Shown: positions 1 to 7,907 of the stretch, in pieces | Layout: each line of letters starts with the position of its first letter | Position numbering within the stretch: the stretch's first letter is position 1 | DNA from: Candidatus Stahliibacteriota bacterium | GTDB taxonomy: Bacteria > Hydrothermota > UBA3072 | Direction of reading: 5' to 3' | DNA length: 45,376 bases | Assembly: GCA_030668705.1 (NCBI GenBank) | Contig: DAOVFB010000002.1 | Span: forward strand, 1-45,376 | The notes under the pieces: generated by a model | The model's input: only the letters and a program-made list of their open reading frames with translations | Told to the model about the DNA's origin: nothing | Databases searched by the model: none | Position numbers and translations under genes: made by a program

Positions 1-27
1 ATGAAAATAAAACTTTAAGGAGGTTTT

Positions 28-351
28 ATGATAAAGGAAAAATCTATTAAGATAATCTTAGTGCTCATTCTCATTCTCCTTAGTTTGAATTTATTCAAAG
101 ATAAGTTATCTTTTCCTCTATTCTATGTAGAGGCAAAAGCCGAAACTAAGGCAGGTGAGGCACAAACGATTGCTCTTTCAAATGTTTCCGGAGTAGCGTG
201 TAGCGCCGATGGTAAATTTGTGTATGTAATAGGCGAATATTACGACAAAGAAGAGCAGATATCAAATAGAGAAGGCATTTACCGCTCCGATAATTTCGGA
301 AAGCCTGGAAGTTGGCAATTGGTAGCAAAACAAAACGTGGAAAAATTTTAG
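28..351 (+). pseudogene. Short secreted protein, probably a truncated beta-propeller-like protein (signal peptide plus one blade-like segment)
   Basis: Perfect SD (aaggaggt) before ATG at 28; hydrophobic N-terminus; 'GVACSADGKFVYVIGEYYDKEEQ...GIYRSDNFGKPGSWQLV' looks like a first propeller blade and the ORF then stops at 351. Confidence 0.4.
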
Positions 352-388
352 TATAGTTACAGAGACGTAAAAGAAACGGGGATGGGGG

Positions 389-2062
389 TCAATCCGCATC
401 TCGTTTAGCTTTTTCTAATTTCAGAAGTATCTTAACTGCATTCTTATTATCGGGATTCAACTTCAATGACTTCTTATAGTTTTCAATGGCGAGTTCTTTC
501 TTTCCCGCCTTCATATATGCATTAGCCAGGGCATAATAAGCTCTATAAGATTTCGGGAATAGAACTACATTGAGCTTGAAAGCCCTAATTGCGTCTTCTG
601 ATTTGTTTTTAATGAGCAAGTTAGTTCCTCTTTCCTGTATCAGACTTTCGCACAAATCAACAGCTTCCCCGTGGTTTTCCCTCAATTCATAATATTTTCT
701 ACTTGCAGCATCTATTCCCTTATTTTCCATTGTATTGAAAAGAGTTTGACAGATATTAAATTCTCTAACCCTCTTCATCCACAACATATCCTGCAGCCAT
801 GCTTTGTATTCTCTAAAGCTCTCCGAGTAGGGAGAAACCTCCTCAGGCATATACTTCTCCATTTTCTCCATTATTTCCAGACCCTTTGTGTAATCACCGT
901 TATCTATATAGTGTTTTGCCAACTCCCTTAGTACATATTGATAGTACTGTAATAGGTGGGAACAATATGGTATTTTTGAATCCTTCACTGTGGAAATGTA
1001 TCGATAACTCTCCGGATCCAGAAGAACCCTCTCTATTTCCTTAAGATTCATTTCAATTCTATACTCTTTTACATCTACCGGGAGCAGTCTATATGTCAAT
1101 CCGCACAGTTGCAGATGAGAACCAAGTTTTGGCATTCTATTTTCAGGCCATACCAGGGTAAAATATACTGGTCTCTTCCATCTATTATTTTTTATTACAT
1201 CCAAAATTAAGGCAGTTGAGGGATTCAAGAAACCCACAGAGTCTCTCATATAATCGGGTTTTAACTCCCATTCAATCACCTCCTTTGCAGTTGATAGATT
1301 AAATCTTTCTTTAACCTCTTCACTTAGAGGAATCCTTATTCTTTTCGTTTCCCATTCCTCGAGTTTCATACCTTCAATTTTCTCTTCATCCCAGGTTATC
1401 GGAAGAGGTATGAAGTAACCCTCAAGACCATTTTTCACGAACTTCACATATGGAGTGTAGTTCAATAAACCACCACTTACTACGGTAATATCCTTTCTGT
1501 AGTTTTCGACAAACTGACAATACCATATCGGGTGTGTTAAAGCATCACCAAACGTAAAAAGGATTGCATTTGAGTCACACGATTTTAGAGTATTTCGATT
1601 AAGTTCAAGAAGCCAGTTGGGGTAACCACCCTTCTCCCTTGCTTTTGTGTATTCCCCTTTTACCCTGAGTGTATCACCTATTCTCATATAAAAAAGGGCT
1701 CGAGTTCCATGTTCAACACCGATAAAATAATATGCATCCCCAATATCAGGATTCAGTTCCACAGCTTTATATAAGTATTTTAGAATTTTATTGGACTTTT
1801 TTTCATCATATTCACGAGGTGGTACATCGTATAAGATATGATGAAGTGAATAACCGAGATAATAATAGATTTCCGCATCATCCGGATATTCTGAAACTGC
1901 CTGTTTAAATAGAGAATATGCCTTTTTGTAATTACTATTATTAAACTCCTTTAGTGCTCTATTTTTCAGGTTCAGTTCCTGGGAATATAATAGTACGCTA
2001 AATAAAAAAACTAAAAATATGGATGAAACCCTCCTTAAATTAATTACTGTTTTCAATTTCAT
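389..2062 (-). CDS. TPR-repeat protein, exported (signal-peptide-like N-terminus)
   Basis: TPR motifs at both ends (KAYSLFKQAVSEYPDDAEIYYYLGYSL; RAYYALANAYMKAGKKELAIENYKKSLKLNPDN). The ORF-track start at 2080 is TTG; an in-frame ATG at 2062 preceded by aaaggaaataagg is more likely. Confidence 0.8.
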   Translation of the reverse strand: MKLKTVINLRRVSSIFLVFLFSVLLYSQELNLKNRALKEFNNSNYKKAYSLFKQAVSEYPDDAEIYYYLGYSLHHILYDVPPREYDEKKSNKILKYLYKAVELNPDIGDAYYFIGVEHGTRALFYMRIGDTLRVKGEYTKAREKGGYPNWLLELNRNTLKSCDSNAILFTFGDALTHPIWYCQFVENYRKDITVVSGGLLNYTPYVKFVKNGLEGYFIPLPITWDEEKIEGMKLEEWETKRIRIPLSEEVKERFNLSTAKEVIEWELKPDYMRDSVGFLNPSTALILDVIKNNRWKRPVYFTLVWPENRMPKLGSHLQLCGLTYRLLPVDVKEYRIEMNLKEIERVLLDPESYRYISTVKDSKIPYCSHLLQYYQYVLRELAKHYIDNGDYTKGLEIMEKMEKYMPEEVSPYSESFREYKAWLQDMLWMKRVREFNICQTLFNTMENKGIDAASRKYYELRENHGEAVDLCESLIQERGTNLLIKNKSEDAIRAFKLNVVLFPKSYRAYYALANAYMKAGKKELAIENYKKSLKLNPDNKNAVKILLKLEKAKRDAD

Positions 2063-2152
2063 CCTTATTTCCTTTTCCAATCAATATCTATTTAATTTAA
2101 ATTAAAAATTTGCGAATTTTTTACGAGTTAAGCGTCGAAATCTCTTAGTTTA

Positions 2153-3289
2153 TTAAGTGATACCGGCGATTAATATTTTACCTGCTTCTTTCAGGATAGT
2201 ATCAGATTGTGCGAATGAGAATCTAATTTTTTTCTTGCCTTTTTTCTTATCAAAATAGAATGCAGAACCGGGGACCACCGCTATTTTCTTATTCTTCAAT
2301 AGATATTTAGCAAATCCCCAATCAGTCCCATCCCAGATTTTGCCAATATCTGCAAATATGTAATACGTGCCTTTGGGTTCCTCGAAGACAAACCCTGCCT
2401 TCTTTAAAGCTTTACATAGCAAATCGCGCTTCTCTTTATATTTGTTCTGTAATCCTTCAATATAAGTAGTGGAAAATTCAAAATTCTCACAAGCCCACTG
2501 AAAAGGTGTTGGAGCACAAATAGTATTATAATAGTGAACTTTCATAATTTCTTTCATTATAGGTTCCCTTGCCACAACATAACCAATTCTCCATCCACTT
2601 ATCGATAGAACAACTGAGAAGCTCCCAATGAGTATAGTTCTGTCAATAAGATCTGGAATCTTCAGGGGAGATATATATTCACCCTCATACACAATATCTT
2701 TATATCTCTCATCAACTATGAGACATGCATCCTTTTCAAGGATTGCTTCGCCTATTGCTTCGATTTCTTCCTCTTTGAAAACCTTGCCTGTGGGGTTATT
2801 CGGATTATTCAATATAAATACAGTAAAGGGCGGTAATTTCTGAAGATCGGTATAATGAAATGAATAATCAGGTTCATTTAGAGACAGGAATATCGGTTTG
2901 CCTCGGCTTAACTTCGTAACCGGAAGGTAATTTTCGTAAAAAGGCTCAGGAATAACAACGCCCTTCTCGCTCTCGAGTAGACTGTACATAGCGGCAGCGA
3001 ACCCGGAACTCCCTCCACAGGTAATAAGAATTTCTTTCTCCGGATCGAAACTCGCTCCTGTCTCCCTCTCAATCCTATCTGCTATAAGACTCTTTAACGA
3101 CTTTCTGCCTCCGCTATAAGTATAGCCATTAAGCCCTCCCTCGATGGCTTCTTTTGCCCATCTTATAAGTGTCTCAGGGGTAAATATCTCAAGATTATTC
3201 TCTGCAAGATTCATTGCATCATTCTCTATGGCTAATCGCATCATCTCTGAAATTATGGAGCCCTCTATTTTTTCTAATATTGTATTCAT
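2153..3289 (-). CDS. Class I/II pyridoxal-phosphate aminotransferase (aspartate aminotransferase family)
   Basis: Motifs NPNNPTGKVF, DERYKDIVYEG, SFSVVLSISGWRIGYVV (the usual PLP-lysine SK appears as 'VVLS'), C-terminal RFSFAQ. Confidence 0.85.
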   Translation of the reverse strand: MNTILEKIEGSIISEMMRLAIENDAMNLAENNLEIFTPETLIRWAKEAIEGGLNGYTYSGGRKSLKSLIADRIERETGASFDPEKEILITCGGSSGFAAAMYSLLESEKGVVIPEPFYENYLPVTKLSRGKPIFLSLNEPDYSFHYTDLQKLPPFTVFILNNPNNPTGKVFKEEEIEAIGEAILEKDACLIVDERYKDIVYEGEYISPLKIPDLIDRTILIGSFSVVLSISGWRIGYVVAREPIMKEIMKVHYYNTICAPTPFQWACENFEFSTTYIEGLQNKYKEKRDLLCKALKKAGFVFEEPKGTYYIFADIGKIWDGTDWGFAKYLLKNKKIAVVPGSAFYFDKKKGKKKIRFSFAQSDTILKEAGKILIAGIT

Positions 3290-3295
3290 AATGGC

Positions 3296-3323
3296 ATTAT
3301 ACTGGCAATTTTAAACATGTCAA
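3296..3323 (-). promoter_or_regulatory. Promoter of the aminotransferase gene: TTGACA-N16-TATAAT, 6 nt before ATG
   Basis: Reverse complement TTGACAtgtttaaaattgccagTATAATgccattATG; fits within the 37-nt gap after rpoD. Confidence 0.8.
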
Positions 3324-3326
3324 TCT

Positions 3327-4994
3327 TTAATAAGCCTCAAATTCCTCCAGCCTGAGGAACTCTTCCAATTTTCTCCTCTGATTACACCTCCTCATCTTTC
3401 GGAGAGCATTTGCCTCTATCTGTCTAATGCGTTCCCTTGTGACATTGAACATCAACCCTACATCCTCAAGTGTTTTCTGATTTCCATCTATTAGGCCGAA
3501 GCGCAACTGGAGCACTTTCTTCTCCCTGGGGGATAAAGCTGTATTCAAAGCCTCTTCTAAATATTCTCCTATCAAAGTAAGACATGTATTCTTCGCAGGT
3601 GAAAGAACATCCGTATCAGGGATAACATCCCCCAGAAGAACTTCTTCATCACCTGTAGCCGGGTCTTCTAAGGATAATGAACCGTGATCAAGTTCCCGGG
3701 CAATTCTTATCTTATCCATAGAAAAACCTGTCATTTCAGAGATTTCTTCAAGCGAAGGTTCTACACCATTTTCCTGAACCCAATTATGTTGTACTTTTTT
3801 GATTTTATTTATAACGGCAACTGCATGAACAGGAATGCGAATTGTATCGTGCTGTTCAGCTAAAGCTTTTGCTATTGCTTGCTTTATCCACCAAATACCA
3901 TAAGTGGAAAATTTATAACCTTTCAGATGATCAAATTTCTCCACTGCTTTTATCAGTCCTGTATTCCCTTCCTGAACCGCATCCATAAAGTCAACTCCCC
4001 TCCGAAAATACTTCTTTGCAATTGCTATTACCAGACAAATATTGGCCTCAATTAGTTGCCTTTTAGCTTTAAGAAAATATTCTTCCCATTTTTGTATCTT
4101 CTTCATCCTCGATTTGACTTCATCCCAATTTGCATGAATTTCTTTATTGAAATCCTTTAGAGCCTGCTTACGGCTTTCAACGGCTTTTCCGAGTCTTATT
4201 AATTCATCATCATTAGAATCCTTAATACGAATACATCCTTTATCCTGACCTATTCTTGAATGTAACTTTGCCTCCATGGAATCAATTGCGTCAACCATAC
4301 TCTGCTGTCTGTTGTATATCCCTTTTTGGACTTTAAGCATCCTTTTGAGATAAGGAGTTTGAATACGCAAAGTCTGAATCTCATCTATTATCCTTTTTTC
4401 ATACCTTTTATATCTCAGTTTATACCTTTCTCTGCCAGTATCAACATATACATCCTTATATTTTATGAGTCCTGCCCTCCATTTTCGCACCTTCTTCATA
4501 ATCTTCTTAAGCGACTGCTTTTCCCGATATCCATTATAACCTTTTGACCATTGGTGGTTATTGAGGTAGAGAAACTGTTCTATAGGGAGTGAAGCACTTT
4601 CTAGCCGTTCTTTATAGCTCAGGAATTCACTAATTACTGGGATGGACCGAAATAGGTATTTAGAAATCATTTTACGGCCCCTTTCCATTTTCGAGCCGAT
4701 ACTACACTCTCCTTCTCTCGTTAGAAGGCAAATGTTCTTTATCTCACGGAGATATAGTTTTATTGGTTCATCTGTTTGTCTGAGTGCTTGTTGACTTTTG
4801 TTATTTATTCGCTCCTTTACCTCCTCTTCCTCCTCGGTTAGAACATCGATACCACCTTTCTCTAATCTACTAATTATCTTTTTTAAATTTTTTTCTTCAA
4901 TGTCGAGTTCTCTCCTAAGGTCACTAAGGTTAATGTCGCCCTCACTGTTTACCAAATCCATAATCTCTTCCCAGACAATGCCATCAGATTCCAT
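3327..4994 (-). CDS. rpoD: RNA polymerase primary sigma factor (sigma-70 family)
   Basis: Region 2: ANICLVIAIAKKYFRRGVDFMDAVQEGNTGLIKAVEKFDHLKGYKFSTYGIWWIKQAI. Region 4: LSPREKKVLQLRFGL...TLEDVGLMFNVTRERIRQIEANALRKMR. SD aagggggtg; overlaps the dnaG 3' end. Confidence 0.95.
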   Translation of the reverse strand: MESDGIVWEEIMDLVNSEGDINLSDLRRELDIEEKNLKKIISRLEKGGIDVLTEEEEEVKERINNKSQQALRQTDEPIKLYLREIKNICLLTREGECSIGSKMERGRKMISKYLFRSIPVISEFLSYKERLESASLPIEQFLYLNNHQWSKGYNGYREKQSLKKIMKKVRKWRAGLIKYKDVYVDTGRERYKLRYKRYEKRIIDEIQTLRIQTPYLKRMLKVQKGIYNRQQSMVDAIDSMEAKLHSRIGQDKGCIRIKDSNDDELIRLGKAVESRKQALKDFNKEIHANWDEVKSRMKKIQKWEEYFLKAKRQLIEANICLVIAIAKKYFRRGVDFMDAVQEGNTGLIKAVEKFDHLKGYKFSTYGIWWIKQAIAKALAEQHDTIRIPVHAVAVINKIKKVQHNWVQENGVEPSLEEISEMTGFSMDKIRIARELDHGSLSLEDPATGDEEVLLGDVIPDTDVLSPAKNTCLTLIGEYLEEALNTALSPREKKVLQLRFGLIDGNQKTLEDVGLMFNVTRERIRQIEANALRKMRRCNQRRKLEEFLRLEEFEAY

Positions 4995-6672
4995 TAGTCA
5001 CCCCCTTTCGCATTCGCTCTCTCTTTTCTATGAGATCCTTGATTTCTCTAAGGAGCTCACTTCCATCACCTCCGCTCTCCTCAATTTTTTGTAATTCCCT
5101 ATCCTTTCTCTCTTTAAGTTCATTCAATAGGAAATTTTTTAATCCAATAGCGGAAGATAGGACAGAAATCTCGGGCTTCTCGTTTTCCCTCACAAGATAA
5201 TCTATATGGCTTTTAGGCAGTGATTCTATAATATCGTCAAGTTTCATCTCACCCCCCTCTTTTAACAATCTTAAAGCTTTCCTTAAATAGGGATTGCTAA
5301 TCTCTTCGTCATTAATTAGAGAAAATACTGTATCCTTTTCTTCTGGCCTTTGTGCTATTGCATAGAGCAGACTCAACTCGCACATCTCTCGCTCCGAGAC
5401 AGGAGTGATTTTCTCTATTTTTGAAGATGGACGCATGGGCTCTTTTGCCTCCAGAAGATACTCTTCTATCATCAATTTTCCGGACACTGCTTTCCTGTAT
5501 ATTTCTTTTTTAATAGGATCCTTAATTTGACTCAACATTGCAGATACACGTTCTATTGCCTTAGAAAGGCCTAAAGGAGATGCAAGGTCATATTCTTCTT
5601 TTATGCGATCAAGTGTATAATCGAATAATTCACTTGCCAGAGAGAGTAAACGCTGGAATTCTTTCTTTCCACCCTCAAGAATTATCTCGTCAGGGTCCTT
5701 CTTTGCGCCTGTATTTCCAACTTTTACGTTCACGCCACGGTCAAGTAACATACCCAAAGACCTGAGAGTTGCTGCTCTACCTGCCTTATCTCTATCAAAG
5801 AATATAATAACTTCGTTTGCGTATCGCGAAAGAAGTTCTGCCTGATCATTAGTTAAAGCAGTTCCAAGGCAGGCAACGGAGTTCTTGATATCCGCTTGAT
5901 ACAGGGAAAGGAAATCAAAATACCCTTCTACGAGAATTATCCTACCTTCCCTTCTTATATCCTCTTTTGTATGCCAGAGACTGTAGAGGTTTTTCCCTTT
6001 CTTATGGATAGGCGTATCAGGAGAGTTTAAATATTTTGGTCCAATTTTACTTAACCTTCTACCACCAAAACCTATCAGCTGCCCCCCTGAAGAGAACAAA
6101 GGGAAAAGAAGACGCAAAAAGAAGCGATCTTTTACAGTGGTGCCTGTTCTTTTTATAAGTCCTGAAGTAAGAAGGTCTTCTATCTTGAATTTTTTCTTTG
6201 CCACCTTTAAAAATTCACTGCCAGAAGGAGCAAATCCTAATTGGAATTCGTCAATCGTTTCTTCTTTTATTCCTCTTTTCCCTAGATACCCGAGAACCTT
6301 TGATGACTTTTGTAAGGAATCATGATAAAATTCTGCAGCAAAATCATGTATTGAATACAATACTTTATTTTTTCCTCCAAATTCCCCAATCTCTATACCT
6401 GCTTTATTTGCAAGCATCCGAACAGCTTCCTGAAAAGGCACTTTTTCGTACTCCATTACAAAGGTAATTATATCACCACTCTTTCCACAACCGAAGCAAT
6501 GAAAAAAGTTAAGTTCTGGAGTGACATAAAAGGACGGAGTATCATCCTCATGAAAGGGGCAATTTGTCACATAATTCTTTCCGGATTTCTTTAAGGGTAG
6601 ATATTCTTCGATAAGGTCAACTATATTGATAGCATCTTTGATTTGATGAACTACCCCCTCTGTAATTGACAT
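4984..6672 (-). CDS. dnaG: DNA primase
   Basis: CHC2 zinc finger CPFHEDDTPSFYVTPELNFFHCFGCGKSGD; Toprim ILVEGYFDFLSLYQADIKNSVACLGTALT...IIFFDRDKAG. The ORF-track start at 6705 is TTG; ATG at 6672 (MSITEGVVHQI) is more likely. Confidence 0.95.
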   Translation of the reverse strand: MSITEGVVHQIKDAINIVDLIEEYLPLKKSGKNYVTNCPFHEDDTPSFYVTPELNFFHCFGCGKSGDIITFVMEYEKVPFQEAVRMLANKAGIEIGEFGGKNKVLYSIHDFAAEFYHDSLQKSSKVLGYLGKRGIKEETIDEFQLGFAPSGSEFLKVAKKKFKIEDLLTSGLIKRTGTTVKDRFFLRLLFPLFSSGGQLIGFGGRRLSKIGPKYLNSPDTPIHKKGKNLYSLWHTKEDIRREGRIILVEGYFDFLSLYQADIKNSVACLGTALTNDQAELLSRYANEVIIFFDRDKAGRAATLRSLGMLLDRGVNVKVGNTGAKKDPDEIILEGGKKEFQRLLSLASELFDYTLDRIKEEYDLASPLGLSKAIERVSAMLSQIKDPIKKEIYRKAVSGKLMIEEYLLEAKEPMRPSSKIEKITPVSEREMCELSLLYAIAQRPEEKDTVFSLINDEEISNPYLRKALRLLKEGGEMKLDDIIESLPKSHIDYLVRENEKPEISVLSSAIGLKNFLLNELKERKDRELQKIEESGGDGSELLREIKDLIEKRERMRKGVTNGI

Positions 6673-7076
6673 AATGGAAATTATGTAATTATATTTTTTT
6701 CGCAACCCCCCTAATTAATAATCTATATCTTTAATTCAATCTCCCACAAGGGTCACAAAAGAAGATCAGCCACAGAGGCACAGAGAACACAGAGAAGAGA
6801 TTTTGTTTTGCAGGAAGGAAGATTAGACACAGATTTACACAGATATCAACTGATTAACTACTAAATCCTAAACCCTAAAACCTAAGACCAAACACCTAAC
6901 AATGCCACAGAGACACAGAGAACACAGAGAAGAATTTTTTTGTGTAAAAAACGCACACCACCAAAAATTAGCCACGGCAAACTCACGGTTAATTTTCAAT
7001 AAAGGTGATATGTGATAGAACTCAAGCAAGAAGACAAGCAGGTGATATGTGTTATGAGATAGAAGATGAATATGCA

Positions 7077-7123
7077 CGTATCCCTTATCACTTACCACTT
7101 ATCACATACCACATATCCCATAT
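7077..7123. repeat. 47-nt direct repeat, copy 1 (CGTATCCCTTATCACTTACCACTTATCACATACCACATATCCCATAT)
   Basis: Matches 7581-7627 at 46 of 47 positions by hand alignment (mismatch at 7083/7587). Confidence 0.9.
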
Positions 7124-7580
7124 CACCCTACGAACCCAACGAACCCTATGAACTCAATAAACCCAGAACACACCACCCAAGGAAATGAAACCGCAGATAA
7201 ACGCAGATAGATATGAATAAAAGACACACACCACCAAAGGGTTATGCCACGGTAAACTCACGGTTATTTTTTAATAAAGACACACACCACCAAATCCTAA
7301 ATCCTATATCCTAAATCCTAACCCCTGAATTAGACACAGATTTACACTGATATCAACTGATTAATATAAACTAAGAACACTGAACTCAGAACTAAATTTT
7401 AGACACAGATTTACACAGATTTGAACTGATTTTCATTCAAAATTTATAATTCATAATTCAACATTAGAAACAATAAACCCAAGACCTAAAAGCTGGACGC
7501 TCGACGCAAGGGACGCTATGAACGCAACAGACGCAATAGACGCAATGGACGCTCGACTCTCGACTAATTCCCACATATCA

Positions 7581-7627
7581 CGTATCTCTTATCACTTACC
7601 ACTTATCACATACCACATATCCCATAT
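7581..7627. repeat. 47-nt direct repeat, copy 2
   Basis: Matches 7077-7123 at 46 of 47 positions by hand alignment. Confidence 0.9.
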
Positions 7628-7720
7628 TACTTACCACTTATCACATACCACGATAGTCCTTAACATACCAACCGACTAACCGACCAACTTATATACTTAT
7701 AGCTATTTTGTTGATAGCCT

Positions 7721-7793
7721 GGAGTAGCAGAGCTTGCTCTGCGTTGCCATGGCGCGAAACTTGTAGAGGCAATTCATGAATTGCCCCTACTCC
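7721..7793. repeat. 73-bp compound palindromic element (MITE/REP-like)
   Basis: Terminal GGAGTA...TACTCC; internal perfect palindrome GCAGAGC-TT-GCTCTGC (7727-7742) and near-perfect 28-nt palindrome GTAGAGGCAATTCATGAATTGCCCCTAC (7763-7790, one mismatched pair). Confidence 0.75.
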
Positions 7794-7873
7794 AATTCTA
7801 TCTTTTGACACTTTGCTCTATACTCTAAACTCTCTACGCTATATTCTTTCTCTCGACCCACTCATCTCACTCC

Positions 7874-7901
7874 TTGACTAACCAGGATGGATATTTATAA
7901 T
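7874..7901 (+). promoter_or_regulatory. Sigma-70 promoter of polA: TTGACT-N16-TATAAT, ending 6 nt before ATG at 7908
   Basis: -35 at 7874-7879, -10 at 7896-7901, ATG 7908; no SD between. Confidence 0.75.
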
Positions 7902-7907
7902 AATAAT

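Larger units (their letters stand above)
6720..7870. repeat. Non-coding region densely populated by several families of short dispersed word-like repeats
   Basis: No credible long ORF. Recurring words include CACAGAGGCACAGAGAACACAGAGAAGA (6769, 6904), AGACACAGATTTACAC (6825, 7331, 7401), CACACCACCAAA...GCCACGGYAAACTCACGGTTA (6951, 7223), CCTAAATCCTAAACCC (6859, 7291) and a 47-nt near-identical repeat at 7077 and 7581. Confidence 0.85.

Noticed and set aside
6673-6705. Leaderless promoter for dnaG (CATAAT 7 nt before ATG)
   Set aside because: No -35 at 16-17 nt spacing; too weak to count, though a short-leader start is possible.
6859-6899. Telomere-like CCCTAA repeats (ctaaatcctaaaccctaaaaccta)
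   Set aside because: Only a few degenerate units embedded among other word repeats; no sign of a chromosome end.
6868-7098. 76-aa minus-strand ORF in the repeat region
   Set aside because: Composed entirely of translated repeat words; no coding signature.
6720-7700. Possible CRISPR array in the repeat-rich region
   Set aside because: Repeats are of several different families, degenerate and irregularly spaced, with no constant repeat/spacer periodicity and no cas genes.
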